NCBI GenBank assembly: GCA_016721945.1
Contig: JADKHC010000002.1
Coordinates: 186,001 to 250,000 of the forward strand
DNA: 64,000 nucleotides
Reading direction: 5' to 3'
DNA from: Verrucomicrobiota bacterium
Lineage (GTDB): Bacteria > Verrucomicrobiota > Verrucomicrobiia > Opitutales > Opitutaceae
The notes under the pieces are model-generated. The model ran no database searches. It was not told the origin of the DNA and saw only the letters and a program-made list of their open reading frames with translations. A program made the position numbers and the translations under genes. This document shows positions 50,913 through 60,101 of the stretch, one piece after another (position 1 is the stretch's first letter; each line of letters opens with the position of its first letter).

Positions 50913-52340
50913 TCAGCCCGCGCTCTTAGCCGCAGTCACGTAGCGACCGATGATACCGTCGAATGATCCGTTAGTAAAAAACACCACGAGGCGTGGGCGT
51001 CCCGATGGAGGCAACGTCGCCGAACACAGACTTTGCAGCAAAGCTTCATTCGAACCGAACGCCTGAGCTAAACAACCCTGCGTATTCAAATGCTGGGCGA
51101 CCGCTTCCGAGTCGAACCGCTCGCTTGCGGCAAGCTTCTCGCCACGGTTGACGGCTCCGAGATAGACCTCGTCGGCATGGGCCAGTGCGCGAGCGAAACC
51201 GCTTTGCAGCGTGCTTGTGCGCGCTGTGTTGCTGCGCGGTTCGAAGACCGCCGTGAGCACCGCGTCTTTGAAGCGCGCACGAAACGAACTCAGCGTCTCC
51301 GCCAACGCCGTAGGATGATGACCGAAATCCTCGATGACTTTGAGCGCCGGGGTATCCATCAGGATTTCCTGGCGACGCTTTACACCACGAAAACGGTTAA
51401 GCGCATCGAGCTTGAGCGAAGTTGGGTTTTCGGGGTTGAAGGCCAGCGCCGCCGCGGTCGCCGCCATCGCCGCGTTGCGTGCGTTGAATAAACCGTTCTG
51501 CGCCCAATGCACGCTCGCCCACGGTTGGCCCTTCCACCACAGCGTGAAAACTGCGCCCGAAGCTTCTTCAACAAAATTGCCGATGCGCACATCGTTGTGC
51601 TCGCCCGTGCCAACCCGCAGCACGCGCGTCCACGGAATCGCACTGAACGCGCGCAGGTTTTCGTCGTCGCCATTCAACACGATCCAGCCGTTGCGCGGCA
51701 CGATGCGCGTCAGGTGGTTGAAGGTGCGCTGCACATCCGAGAGATCGCGAAAAATATCGGCATGATCAAATTCAAGGTTGTTCAACACTGCGATGTGCGG
51801 CGCGTAGTGGATGAATTTGCTGCGCTTGTCGAAAAACGCGCTGTCGTATTCGTCGCCCTCGATCACAAACGGATCGCTCAACGTGCCGAGGTGATTTCCG
51901 ACCGGCGGATCCTGCGGCACGCCACCGATGAGAAAACCGGGATCGCGACCGTTTTCGCGGAGGAGAAACGCCGCCATCGAAGTCGTGGTCGTTTTGCCAT
52001 GTGTACCGCAGATGACGATGTTGCGCCGCTTCTTCAGCACCGTGTCGTGAAGCAAGGCGGGCAACGAAGTGAACGGTACGGCCCGCGTGTCGAGCAGCCA
52101 CTCGACCTCGGGATTGCCACGCGCCATGGCATTGCCGATAACGACTAGGTCGGGTGCAAGCGCTTGCAGGCGCGCGGTATCGTAGCCCTCGTGAAGCGTG
52201 ATACCGGCCCGGGCCAGCACGTCACTCATTGGTGGATACACGCCACTATCCGCGCCCATCACCTCGTGCCCGGCCGCGCGCGCAAGCAGTGCCGCGTTGC
52301 CCATGGCAGTTCCACAAATACCCATGAAGTAGATTTTCAT
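50913..52340 (-). CDS. mpl: UDP-N-acetylmuramate:L-alanyl-gamma-D-glutamyl-meso-diaminopimelate ligase
   Basis: A 475-residue Mur ligase: KIYFMGICGTAMGNAALLAR at the N-terminus, ICGTHGKTTTTSMAAFLL (ATP P-loop), VIEGDEYDSAFFDKRSKFIH, HIAVLNNLEFDHADIF and the third domain with VIEDFGHHPTALAETL. It attaches the recycled tripeptide L-Ala-D-Glu-DAP to UDP-MurNAc, so the cell recycles murein with meso-DAP. The GICGTAMG start distinguishes Mpl from MurC. It is monocistronic, divergent from nothing adjacent. Confidence 0.94.
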   Translation of the reverse strand: MKIYFMGICGTAMGNAALLARAAGHEVMGADSGVYPPMSDVLARAGITLHEGYDTARLQALAPDLVVIGNAMARGNPEVEWLLDTRAVPFTSLPALLHDTVLKKRRNIVICGTHGKTTTTSMAAFLLRENGRDPGFLIGGVPQDPPVGNHLGTLSDPFVIEGDEYDSAFFDKRSKFIHYAPHIAVLNNLEFDHADIFRDLSDVQRTFNHLTRIVPRNGWIVLNGDDENLRAFSAIPWTRVLRVGTGEHNDVRIGNFVEEASGAVFTLWWKGQPWASVHWAQNGLFNARNAAMAATAAALAFNPENPTSLKLDALNRFRGVKRRQEILMDTPALKVIEDFGHHPTALAETLSSFRARFKDAVLTAVFEPRSNTARTSTLQSGFARALAHADEVYLGAVNRGEKLAASERFDSEAVAQHLNTQGCLAQAFGSNEALLQSLCSATLPPSGRPRLVVFFTNGSFDGIIGRYVTAAKSAG

Positions 52341-52573
52341 TTCACGTCAAAGTCGCAGTTTTTCCTGCAACGAACAGCCTGCTAGTCCAACGGGTTCGCA
52401 CAAGCCGGATTTCTAATCAGGTTGGAGTAAGCGAAGTGCCTCGATACAAACACCGGGGAATTTACGGACCGCATAGGGCCGTTTTCACGATGCAATCTCA
52501 GTCTACACGATGGAGGCAGTCCCCCCCTCGACGCCCACGTTACAAATTAAGTGGCAGGCTAAACTTTCGTGAC

Positions 52574-53563
52574 TCACCCGAAGGCGTTTTTCCTGAGTCC
52601 GCGAAGGGCGGTGAGGCCGCCCCAGTCGGTGATGGGGGCGAGAGGACGTGGGGCGGTACGCTCGCGAGCGCCGTGCCGTTCACGATACGCGGCGAGGTGG
52701 GTTTCGACGAAGGCTTGCGAGCCCAACACGGCACCATCGGTAAAGTAGCGTACGCGGCAGCGCAGTACGGTGGCGAGCGGGAGCCGGCCTTTTTGTTTCA
52801 GGACTTTCTCGAAGGCAGCGGGGGCAATGGCTTGGGCGTTTTGCTTGGTTGTCGTTCCAGTGCCGAAGAGGGCTTCGCGGTGGGCGGCATGGGCGTCGGC
52901 CCAGGTAGTACTGGGGCCGTGGATCGCGCAGAGACCGGCGCGAGCGGTTTTGTTACCAGCAACGGCCTCGCCGTAGCCGCAGAAGCGGTAGTCTTTTGGG
53001 TCTTGAACGAGTCCAGCGCGCACACAGTTGAGGTCGATGTAGAGCGCGATGGTTTGGATGGCTCTGGTTTGTGGTTCGATCAGGACGGATTTGAAGCGTT
53101 CGGCAAAGAGAGCGCCGTAGCGGTTATGGGATTTGTTGAACCAGGTGGCGAAGCGTTGTTTCACCAGTTTCATGAAGGCGGAGACGTCGCCCATGAGGGC
53201 CAGTTGACGGGCGCGCCAAGTTTCGGCTTCGTGGCCGCCGGTGGCGAGCTGGGCTTTAATGACGTCGAGGCGCTCGGTCTGGTACTTGGTGGGTTTTGGG
53301 TGGAGCAGTTGGTAGCGGCGAAGGAGTTCGGCGTCGGGCGGCGCAGTCTTAACCGGGACTTTGAGCAGGACGTGGAAGTGGTTGCTCATGATCGCGTGGG
53401 TCAAAATCTGCACGCCGCAGAAGTCGGCCACGGCCCACAGCTGCTTGCGCAAGACTTCCCTGGCAACGTCGTCGATCACACGTTCGCCGTTCACCACGCG
53501 GGTCATGCAGTGGTAAACGGCTTCACCTATTTCAGGCTGTATTTTGATCCGGGCTAAGCGCAT
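52574..53563 (-). CDS. REP-associated tyrosine transposase (RAYT, Y1_Tnp/IS200-like)
   Basis: A 329-residue single-strand transposase-like protein. The HUH motif is HFH in THAIMSNHFHVLLKVP (near residues 55-70), after an N-terminal AVYHCMTRVVNGERVI block; KQRFATWFNKSHNRYGALFA and ERFKSVLIEPQTRAIQTIAL, YIDLNCVRAGLVQDPKDYRF match the REP-associated family. RAYTs are usually single, immobile genes thought to spread REP palindromes. No terminal inverted repeats of an IS were found. It sits between mpl and an ABC permease. Confidence 0.9.
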   Translation of the reverse strand: MRLARIKIQPEIGEAVYHCMTRVVNGERVIDDVAREVLRKQLWAVADFCGVQILTHAIMSNHFHVLLKVPVKTAPPDAELLRRYQLLHPKPTKYQTERLDVIKAQLATGGHEAETWRARQLALMGDVSAFMKLVKQRFATWFNKSHNRYGALFAERFKSVLIEPQTRAIQTIALYIDLNCVRAGLVQDPKDYRFCGYGEAVAGNKTARAGLCAIHGPSTTWADAHAAHREALFGTGTTTKQNAQAIAPAAFEKVLKQKGRLPLATVLRCRVRYFTDGAVLGSQAFVETHLAAYRERHGARERTAPRPLAPITDWGGLTALRGLRKNAFG

Positions 53564-53576
53564 GGAAGAAATTCAA

Positions 53577-53606
53577 TCAGACAACATGTCTTACGTCTAA
53601 TTGTTT
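53577..53606. repeat. Small palindromes beside the RAYT gene
   Basis: AGACAACATGTCT is an imperfect palindrome directly upstream of the RAYT start, followed by TTACGTCTAATT. It could be a REP-like substrate or just the RAYT promoter. Confidence 0.35.
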
Positions 53607-53684
53607 TTGACCTGTCCCTTGTGGCGAAGCCCTTCGCTATTTCCCGCTTTCCTGCCCTGCCGATTGTGCTCTTACTGCTCGGCG

Positions 53685-55379
53685 ATGTCGCAGAACTTTG
53701 CCCGCATCGTCTTCACGCTGACCGTGGTGTTCTTCGCCACGTTCTTTTTGTGGCCGATTTTACAGATTCTCAAAGAAGGCTTCGTCGACGCTAACGGGAA
53801 CTTCACGCTCCGCTACTTCACGACTTTGCTCGCCGATCCGCTTTATCGCGGAGGTTTGGCCAACTCGTTCATGCTCGCCTGCGCCACGACCACGCTCGCG
53901 TTTGCGGTGGCGATGCCGCTGGCCTTCATTTCCAACCACTACATTTTCCCTGCGAAAAACCTGCTGAGCTCGCTCATTCTGGTGCCGATGATCCTGCCGC
54001 CGTTCGTTGGCGCTATCGGTATAAAACAGATTTTTGGCCAATACGGCGCAGTCAACGCGTTCATCGTTTCGCTCGGACTCAGACCCGACGGTTGGACCTT
54101 TGACTGGTTCGCCGCGAATCAGTTCTGGGGCATCGCGATTATCCAGGCTCTCTCGCTCTACCCGATCATTTATATCAATGCCGTCGCGGCACTCGCCAAC
54201 GTCGACCCAGCGATGGAAGAAGCCGCACAAAATCTCGGCTGCACGGGCTTGCGCCGATTTTTCAAAATTACGCTGCCGCTAATCCGCCCGGGCCTGTTCG
54301 CCGGTGGCACGATTGTCTTTGTGTGGGCGTTTACCGAACTCGGCGTGCCGCTGATCTTCGATTATCCGCGCGTCACCTCGGTACAGATTTATTACGGCCT
54401 AAAAGATATCGGCGGCAATCCTTTGCCCTATGCATTGGTTACGGTCATGCTCGCCAGCACGGTCGGATTGTACGCGATCGGCAAAGGTCTCTTCGGACGC
54501 CAAGGCCACGCCATGATGGCCAAGGCCACAAGCACCGGCGGCCCGCGCAAGATCTCGACACGACGCGGCCTGTTTTGCACAGCGCTGTTCTCCAGCGTCA
54601 CGATCCTGGCCGTGTTGCCGCACATTGGCGTAATCCTCGTGGCATTTTCGAGCGACTGGTATTCCAGCGTAGTGCCGCACCACTACACGTTGGAAAATTT
54701 CCGCATCGCGCTCGGCCATGATCTGACGGTGCCCGCCATCGCCAACAGCCTGAAATTTGCCTGCCTCTCGACGATCATCGACGTCGTGCTAGGCATCGCC
54801 ATCGCCTACGTGATCGTCCGCACAAAATCCGCCGCGCGTCACGCCCTGGATTTTCTCGCAATGCTTCCGCTCGCCGTGCCCGGCATCGTGCTGGCTTTCG
54901 GTTATCTCGCGATGAGCCAGCCCGGCCGCTTCTTCCATTTTCTCAATCCGATCAATAATCCCACGATCCTCCTAATTATTGCGTACTCGGTGCGTCGCCT
55001 GCCCTACGTCGTACGCTCCGCCGCCGCGGGTTTCGAACAGACCAGCGTAACCCTCGAAGAAGCCGCGCAAAATCTCGGTGCGCCTCCGCTCAAAGCCATG
55101 TTCCGCGCCACGCTGCCGCTCATCACGGCCAACCTCATCGCGGGTGGTTTGCTGGCGTTTTCGTTCGCCATGCTAGAGGTCAGCGACTCGCTCATTCTCG
55201 CGCAGAAACAGGTTTATTATCCAATCACGAAAGCGATCATGGCGCTCTTCGAACTGCTCGGTGACGGCAAGTTCATCGCCAGCGCACTGGGCGTCTGGGC
55301 AATGTTATTCCTCGGTGTGACCATCGTGGGCATGAGTCTCCTGCTCGGCAAAAAAATGGGCGCGATCTTCCGCGTCTAG
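53685..55379 (+). CDS. Two-domain ABC transporter permease of the iron/thiamine (FbpB) type
   Basis: From ATG 53685 a 564-residue protein with about 12 membrane helices made of two fused permease domains. Each has an EAA loop: EEAAQNLGCTGLRRFFKITL and EEAAQNLGAPPLKAMFRATL. This double-permease layout is typical of ferric-iron FbpB/AfuB importers, with spermidine or phosphonate types possible. The ATPase and binding protein are not next to it. The end overlaps nothing and an EamA gene starts 28 bases on. Confidence 0.88.
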   Translation: MSQNFARIVFTLTVVFFATFFLWPILQILKEGFVDANGNFTLRYFTTLLADPLYRGGLANSFMLACATTTLAFAVAMPLAFISNHYIFPAKNLLSSLILVPMILPPFVGAIGIKQIFGQYGAVNAFIVSLGLRPDGWTFDWFAANQFWGIAIIQALSLYPIIYINAVAALANVDPAMEEAAQNLGCTGLRRFFKITLPLIRPGLFAGGTIVFVWAFTELGVPLIFDYPRVTSVQIYYGLKDIGGNPLPYALVTVMLASTVGLYAIGKGLFGRQGHAMMAKATSTGGPRKISTRRGLFCTALFSSVTILAVLPHIGVILVAFSSDWYSSVVPHHYTLENFRIALGHDLTVPAIANSLKFACLSTIIDVVLGIAIAYVIVRTKSAARHALDFLAMLPLAVPGIVLAFGYLAMSQPGRFFHFLNPINNPTILLIIAYSVRRLPYVVRSAAAGFEQTSVTLEEAAQNLGAPPLKAMFRATLPLITANLIAGGLLAFSFAMLEVSDSLILAQKQVYYPITKAIMALFELLGDGKFIASALGVWAMLFLGVTIVGMSLLLGKKMGAIFRV

Positions 55380-55406
55380 CGCCGACCACAACCAATCGCC
55401 ATCGCC

Positions 55407-56252
55407 GTGCCGCTCCTGCTACTGGTTTCTTTTGTCTGGGCCTTTTCGTTTGGCCTGATCAAAGGGCGGCTGGGCGGACTCGACAGCAGCTTCATCTCGG
55501 CCGTACGCCTCGGGCTCGCGTTGCTCGTGTTTTTGCCCTTCCTGCGTCTGCGCGGAATCACGCTTCGTCTCGCATTCATTCTTATCGCAATCGGCGCGGT
55601 GCAATTCGGCCTGATGTATCTGGCCTACAACCAAAGCTTCAAATACCTGCCCGCGCACGAGGTCGCATTGTTCACGCTCACGACACCGATCTTCGTCACC
55701 CTGTTTGCCGACGCACTTGAGCGCAGCTTCCGACTGCGCGCTTTGCTGGCCGCGCTGATTGCCGTCGCCGGCGCCGCTATCGTCATCACAAAATCGATGG
55801 TAACCGCAACCAGCCTGATTGGTTTCGGTTTTGTGCAACTTTCCAACGGTGCGTTCGCAATCGGCCAGGTACTCTACCGACGCCAACGGCTGAGCAACAA
55901 TGAACTCAACGACCGGCAGGTTTTCGCGCTACTTTACGCAGGCGGCTTTGCCGTGACCGCTCCATTGATGCTCGCCCAGACAAACTTCAGTTCGCTGGCA
56001 TTGGACCAGAGTCAGATCGCAACCCTGCTCTATCTCGGCGTCATTGGCTCTGGCGTTTGTTTCTTCTTATGGAATCTCGGTGCCACGCGAGTGAGCGCGG
56101 GCACACTCGCCGTATTCAACAACGCCAAAGTACCGCTCGCCGTGATCTGTTCGCTTCTGTTTTTCAACGAAAGCGCGAACCTGCCACGACTCCTAATCGG
56201 TGGCGCGCTGTTGATCGCCGCAATCGCGCTGTCCCAAAAAACAAAAGCCTAG
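55407..56252 (+). CDS. EamA/DMT family transporter
   Basis: From GTG 55407 a 281-residue protein with ten hydrophobic helices in two EamA repeats (first LLLLVSFVWAFSFGLIKGRL, GLMYLAYNQSFKYLPAHEVA; second YLGVIGSGVCFFLWNLGATR, VFNNAKVPLAVICSLLFFNE). Members export metabolites or amino acids; the substrate is unknown. It follows the ABC permease closely and converges on glmM with a four-base overlap. Confidence 0.9.
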   Translation: MPLLLLVSFVWAFSFGLIKGRLGGLDSSFISAVRLGLALLVFLPFLRLRGITLRLAFILIAIGAVQFGLMYLAYNQSFKYLPAHEVALFTLTTPIFVTLFADALERSFRLRALLAALIAVAGAAIVITKSMVTATSLIGFGFVQLSNGAFAIGQVLYRRQRLSNNELNDRQVFALLYAGGFAVTAPLMLAQTNFSSLALDQSQIATLLYLGVIGSGVCFFLWNLGATRVSAGTLAVFNNAKVPLAVICSLLFFNESANLPRLLIGGALLIAAIALSQKTKA

Positions 56253-57589
56253 ATCACCTCGAGATCGGTGCGAACCACCGCTTCGATCCGGGCAAGTCCT
56301 TTGCGTACGATTTCTTCGGTCGGGCCTTCGACCAGCAGACGAATTTTCGCCTCCGTGCCGGAAAACCGAACCAATACGCGGCCGTAGCCACCCATCTCAG
56401 CTTCGAGAGCCTGAATCACCATCGGCAGATGCGGTAATGTCGCTAGCTCCTTCTTTTCGCGCACCTTGAAATTGGCGGTAGCTTGTGGATACTTTTTGAG
56501 ACACTTGCGGAGCTGCGACAACGGCTGCCGGGTCTCAAGCATCACGCCGAGCACCTTCAACGCTGCGACCAGGCCGTCGCCCGTTGGCGATATATCTGAG
56601 AAAACGATATGGCCCGACGATTCGCCGCCGAGCGTGGCTTTTTCGAGCATCATGCGCTCGACGACATAGCGATCGCCGACGTTGGTGCGGAGCACCCGGC
56701 CACCCACATCGCGTAACGCAGCATCGACACCGAGATTGCTCTGGACTGTAACGACCAGCGTCTTACCGGGAAGCACGCCTTGCTTGAGCGCGTGCAGCGC
56801 CAGGATCGTAAGAATCTCGTCCCCATCAAGCACCACGCCGTGCTCATCGCAAAGGATGCAACGATCGCCGTCGCCATCATGGGCGATACCTATTCTAGAA
56901 CCAGTCGCCAGAACCTTGGCCGCCAATTTTTCCGGGTGCTCACTGCCGACACCGGCGTTGATATTCTGACCGTCGGGTGCATCGCCAATCGTGACAACCT
57001 CGGCGCCTAGACCGCGCAATACGACCGGGCTCGTCATGCAGGTCGCACCGTTTGCCGTATCGAGAACGATCTTCCATCCCGCCAGCGCGTTTGCCGGTAG
57101 CAATTGATTCACGTTGTCCATGTATGCACGCAGTCCATCGAGCTGATGCAGCCGTTGGTGAATGATCGTGGGTTGTTCCGCAGGCAGCAGTTTCTCGATT
57201 TCCAGCTCCTGCTGGTCGGAGAGTTTGACCCCGCCGCGAGAGAAAAATTTAATGCCGTTGTCCGATGCCGGATTGTGCGAAGCGGTGATCATGACGCCGA
57301 GCGCTGCACGCTCACGCACCAACGCCGAAGCCACAGCCGGTGTGGGCACCACGCCGAGCATGACGGAATCCACTCCCACGGAGGCGAAGCCCGAGGACAC
57401 CGCCTGCATCAAGCTCTGGCCGGAAGACCGCGTGTCCCGGCCAATCAGCACGCGCTGAGCACCGGTGTGACTTTGCCGCGAAACGAATCGCGCTGCAGCC
57501 ACGCCAAGGCGTTCGGCAAACGCTTCGTTTATGACCGGGCCGCCGTAGGGGCCACGCACACCATCGGTGCCAAAATAGACTCGTTTCAT
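56249..57589 (-). CDS. glmM: Phosphoglucosamine mutase
   Basis: A 446-residue phosphohexomutase: KRVYFGTDGVRGPYGGPVIN, VLIGRDTRSSGQSLMQAV, GVMITASHNPASDNGIKFF (phospho-Ser loop TASHNP), GIAHDGDGDRCILCDEHG (metal site DGDGDR) and GGESSGHIVFSD. It makes GlcN-1-P for UDP-GlcNAc. Its start overlaps the trpD stop by ATGA, so the genes are coupled. Confidence 0.95.
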   Translation of the reverse strand: MKRVYFGTDGVRGPYGGPVINEAFAERLGVAAARFVSRQSHTGAQRVLIGRDTRSSGQSLMQAVSSGFASVGVDSVMLGVVPTPAVASALVRERAALGVMITASHNPASDNGIKFFSRGGVKLSDQQELEIEKLLPAEQPTIIHQRLHQLDGLRAYMDNVNQLLPANALAGWKIVLDTANGATCMTSPVVLRGLGAEVVTIGDAPDGQNINAGVGSEHPEKLAAKVLATGSRIGIAHDGDGDRCILCDEHGVVLDGDEILTILALHALKQGVLPGKTLVVTVQSNLGVDAALRDVGGRVLRTNVGDRYVVERMMLEKATLGGESSGHIVFSDISPTGDGLVAALKVLGVMLETRQPLSQLRKCLKKYPQATANFKVREKKELATLPHLPMVIQALEAEMGGYGRVLVRFSGTEAKIRLLVEGPTEEIVRKGLARIEAVVRTDLEVI

Positions 57590-58632
57590 GCTTTGAAAAA
57601 TTCCTTGGTCGCAGCGATTTTGCGTTTAACCGAACCACCTAAAAGAAGCTCACGTGCCTGCGCTGTGCCATCGCGGACCGACGCCGTCCGGCCGCAGATC
57701 CAAAGCGCCACAGCGGCATTGAACACAATTGTTTCAACCAATGCCGCCGGTCCTTTCCCGGCCACGACCGCCTCGGTGATGGCCAGATTGGTCGCGAGAT
57801 CGCCGCCCTTGAGATCTTCAAAACTGCCTTCAGTCAGGCCGTGCTCGCTCGCGCGCCAGACTCCGTCCACCGAGCGCAAACGGCCGATGCCGCGCACGCG
57901 GTTAGCTGTCGCTGTAGTGAGTTCGTCGATACCGTGATTCGCACCCAGCACGCCATGTACCGCCAGCCCGGAACCCGTGCCGAGCAATTCAAGCGCGTCG
58001 GCTAAACGGCTCACCCATTTTTCCGCCGATACGCCCAATAAAATATGGGCGGGACGACCGGGATTGATGAGCGGCCCGAGGATATTGAAAATGGTGCGTT
58101 GGCCGACCGCAGCCAGCGCCTTGCGCGCCGGACCGATGTGTTTGAACGCCGGGTGATAAGCCGGCGCGAAGAAAAACGCGAAGCCCAGTTCACGCAGCGC
58201 TGCCTGCAGCTTTTCCGGTTTCGCTTCGAGATCGACGCCCAGCGCCGCCAGCAGATCCGCGCTGCCGCACTTGGAAGTTATGCCCCGGTTGCCGTGCTTC
58301 ATCACCGTCACGCCAGCCGACGCCAGCGTGAAAACGACCAGCGACGAAATATTAAAACCGCCCGCATGATCGCCGCCCGTGCCGACGATGTCGATCGCCT
58401 GCGCTGACCATTGCGCCACACCAGGATCAATCGACAACGCGCGGAATTCCTTCGCAAACGCCGTGATCTCCGCGGCGATCGTGCCCTTTTCTTCCAGCGC
58501 CGAAAGGAAATCGATTTTTTCGGCATCTACCGTTTGCGGCGACGAAAGCTCATGCGTAGCCAAAGCAACATCGGCCGTCGACAAATCGATTCGGGCCTTC
58601 AAACGCTGTGTAAGCTCAAGGAGGGCAGACAT
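57586..58632 (-). CDS. trpD: Anthranilate phosphoribosyltransferase
   Basis: From ATG 58632 a 348-residue enzyme. It has the phosphoribosyl motif IDIVGTGGDHAGGFNISSLV, VMKHGNRGITSKCGSADLLA, AYHPAFKHIGPARKALAAVG and IFNILGPLINPGRPAHILLG. It adds PRPP to anthranilate. The open frame runs to 59037, but that part is antisense to uppP. It is followed directly by glmM, so a Trp gene and an amino-sugar gene share one transcript, as trpE does with glmS. Confidence 0.94.
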   Translation of the reverse strand: MSALLELTQRLKARIDLSTADVALATHELSSPQTVDAEKIDFLSALEEKGTIAAEITAFAKEFRALSIDPGVAQWSAQAIDIVGTGGDHAGGFNISSLVVFTLASAGVTVMKHGNRGITSKCGSADLLAALGVDLEAKPEKLQAALRELGFAFFFAPAYHPAFKHIGPARKALAAVGQRTIFNILGPLINPGRPAHILLGVSAEKWVSRLADALELLGTGSGLAVHGVLGANHGIDELTTATANRVRGIGRLRSVDGVWRASEHGLTEGSFEDLKGGDLATNLAITEAVVAGKGPAALVETIVFNAAVALWICGRTASVRDGTAQARELLLGGSVKRKIAATKEFFKA

Positions 58633-58648
58633 AAGCGGCGACGAAAGA

Positions 58649-59746
58649 ATGAAACCGGACACTTGGCAAAGCATAATCTGGACAGATGCACGCGCTTCTG
58701 GAAACAAGACCTTCGTGCGTTGCGCTTTATCCATTCTTGCTCTGGCCATTTTTCTTGTCCGACCGGTTTTCGCGGCCGAGCCAGAGACAACCGTCTCGCC
58801 TGCCACAACGGCACCCGCCGAGCAGAAGCCCATCGCCGAACTGAGCACCGGCGACGCTTTGGTTCTTGGCGTTGTTGAGGGTATCACCGAGTACCTGCCC
58901 ATATCGTCGACCGGACATCTGATCATTGCCAACAAAGCGCTTGGCTTGACCTCAGAATCTCCGCTGCACGGCAAAGACGGAGAGCCGCTGTGGTATAAAA
59001 AACCTTCGCCCAAATATCCCGAAGGCGTGCCGCTCACCCTGAAACTCGCGGCCGATACCTATGTCGTGGTTATCCAATTCGGTGCCATCGCCGCCGTCGC
59101 GCTACTCTACTGGAAGCAAGTCCGCACGATGCTCCTCGGGCTGGTCGGCCGTGACGCCGCCGGATTGCGTCTACTGCGCAACCTTTTGATCGCGTTCATC
59201 CCTGCGGCCGGAATCGGTTTCCTCCTGAGCAAATGGATCGACTTGCTCTTTTCAGTCAAAGTGGTCCTAGCTGCACAAGTCACTGGAGCCATCCTTATGA
59301 TCCTCGCGGAAGTCTGGCGCAAAAAACAGTCCACCACTCGTGCCGACCGCGATCCCGCAGACCTCACCGCCCCTGAATCACTCGGCATCGGCCTGCTCCA
59401 ATGTTTCGCTTTGTGGCCCGGCATGAGTCGCTCGATGACCACGATTGTCGGCGGTTATCTCGTCGGCCTAAACCCGCGACGCTCCGCCGAGTTCAGTTTT
59501 CTGCTCGGTTTGGTCACGCTGACCGCCGCGACGATCTACAAAAGCGCAAAATCTGGCACCGCGATGCTGACCGTTTTTGGCTGGCCGAATATTCTACTGG
59601 GCTGCGTGGTGGCCGCGATCACAGCGGCGCTCTCGGTCAAATTCCTCGTCAACTACCTGTCACGACACGGTTTGGTAGCCTTTGCCATTTACCGTTTGAT
59701 TCTTGCCGGTGTACTCGGGTTGTTGCTCGCCCGTGGATTTTTCTGA
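58649..59746 (+). CDS. uppP: Undecaprenyl-diphosphatase with an N-terminal signal-like extension
   Basis: From ATG 58649 a 365-residue BacA-type phosphatase. The conserved core starts at about residue 66: VLGVVEGITEYLPISSTGHL, and the second motif is LWPGMSRSMTTIVGGYLVGL. Before it lies a hydrophobic signal-like segment (ALSILALAIFLVRPVFA) plus a polar linker, about 65 residues more than E. coli BacA. Between the first helices there is also an extra polar loop (KDGEPLWYKKPSPKYPEGVP). It recycles undecaprenyl pyrophosphate for cell-wall synthesis. It is divergent from trpD by only 16 bases. Confidence 0.94.
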   Translation: MKPDTWQSIIWTDARASGNKTFVRCALSILALAIFLVRPVFAAEPETTVSPATTAPAEQKPIAELSTGDALVLGVVEGITEYLPISSTGHLIIANKALGLTSESPLHGKDGEPLWYKKPSPKYPEGVPLTLKLAADTYVVVIQFGAIAAVALLYWKQVRTMLLGLVGRDAAGLRLLRNLLIAFIPAAGIGFLLSKWIDLLFSVKVVLAAQVTGAILMILAEVWRKKQSTTRADRDPADLTAPESLGIGLLQCFALWPGMSRSMTTIVGGYLVGLNPRRSAEFSFLLGLVTLTAATIYKSAKSGTAMLTVFGWPNILLGCVVAAITAALSVKFLVNYLSRHGLVAFAIYRLILAGVLGLLLARGFF

Positions 59747-59882
59747 GCGGTTTCGCCCCGACTGCATTTACTATAATGTATAGCGCTTGACGCAGAGGGT
59801 CGCCGCCCTTTACTCGGTCACCTTTCACACTGTCACATAGGCGTAACTTAATCACGCCACACACCACTTAACAGCTCCCACC
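59747..59882 (+). promoter_or_regulatory. Possible promoter of the rpmF-plsX-fabH-bamD-lptE operon
   Basis: TATAAT at 59772-59777 matches the -10 consensus but its -35 is poor; TTGACG at 59787-59792 is a -35 candidate with a weak TTACTC at the right distance. No terminator follows uppP. Confidence 0.35.
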
Positions 59883-60062
59883 ATGGCCAATCCGAAACGC
59901 AAGCAATCCAAACGCCGTAGCGCCAACCGCCGCGCAGCCAACGCTTTCAAAGCTCCTCAAGTCGCTAAAGACCCGACCGATGGCAGTGCCTTCGTGCCAC
60001 ATCGCGTCAATCCGAAAAACGGCATGTACCGCGGTCGCCAGGTGCTCAACGTCGAGGTCTAA
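59883..60062 (+). CDS. rpmF: 50S ribosomal protein L32
   Basis: A 59-residue L32: MANPKRKQSKRRSANRRAAN then a polar tail with VPHRVNPKNGMYRGRQVL. The zinc cysteines of many L32 proteins are absent, so this is the zinc-free type. It starts the classic rpmF-plsX-fabH order, 39 bases before plsX. Confidence 0.94.
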   Translation: MANPKRKQSKRRSANRRAANAFKAPQVAKDPTDGSAFVPHRVNPKNGMYRGRQVLNVEV

Positions 60063-60101
60063 CCTCACGTTTCTGAACGATTTCTCAACCATCCAACTGT
60101 G

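Noticed and set aside
52341..52573. Terminal inverted repeats of an insertion sequence around the RAYT gene
   Set aside because: No matching ends or target duplications were seen on the two sides, as expected for a domesticated RAYT.
57586..59037. Long N-terminal extension of trpD to 59037
   Set aside because: The extra 135 residues are antisense to uppP and have no TrpD similarity; the family start is at 58632.
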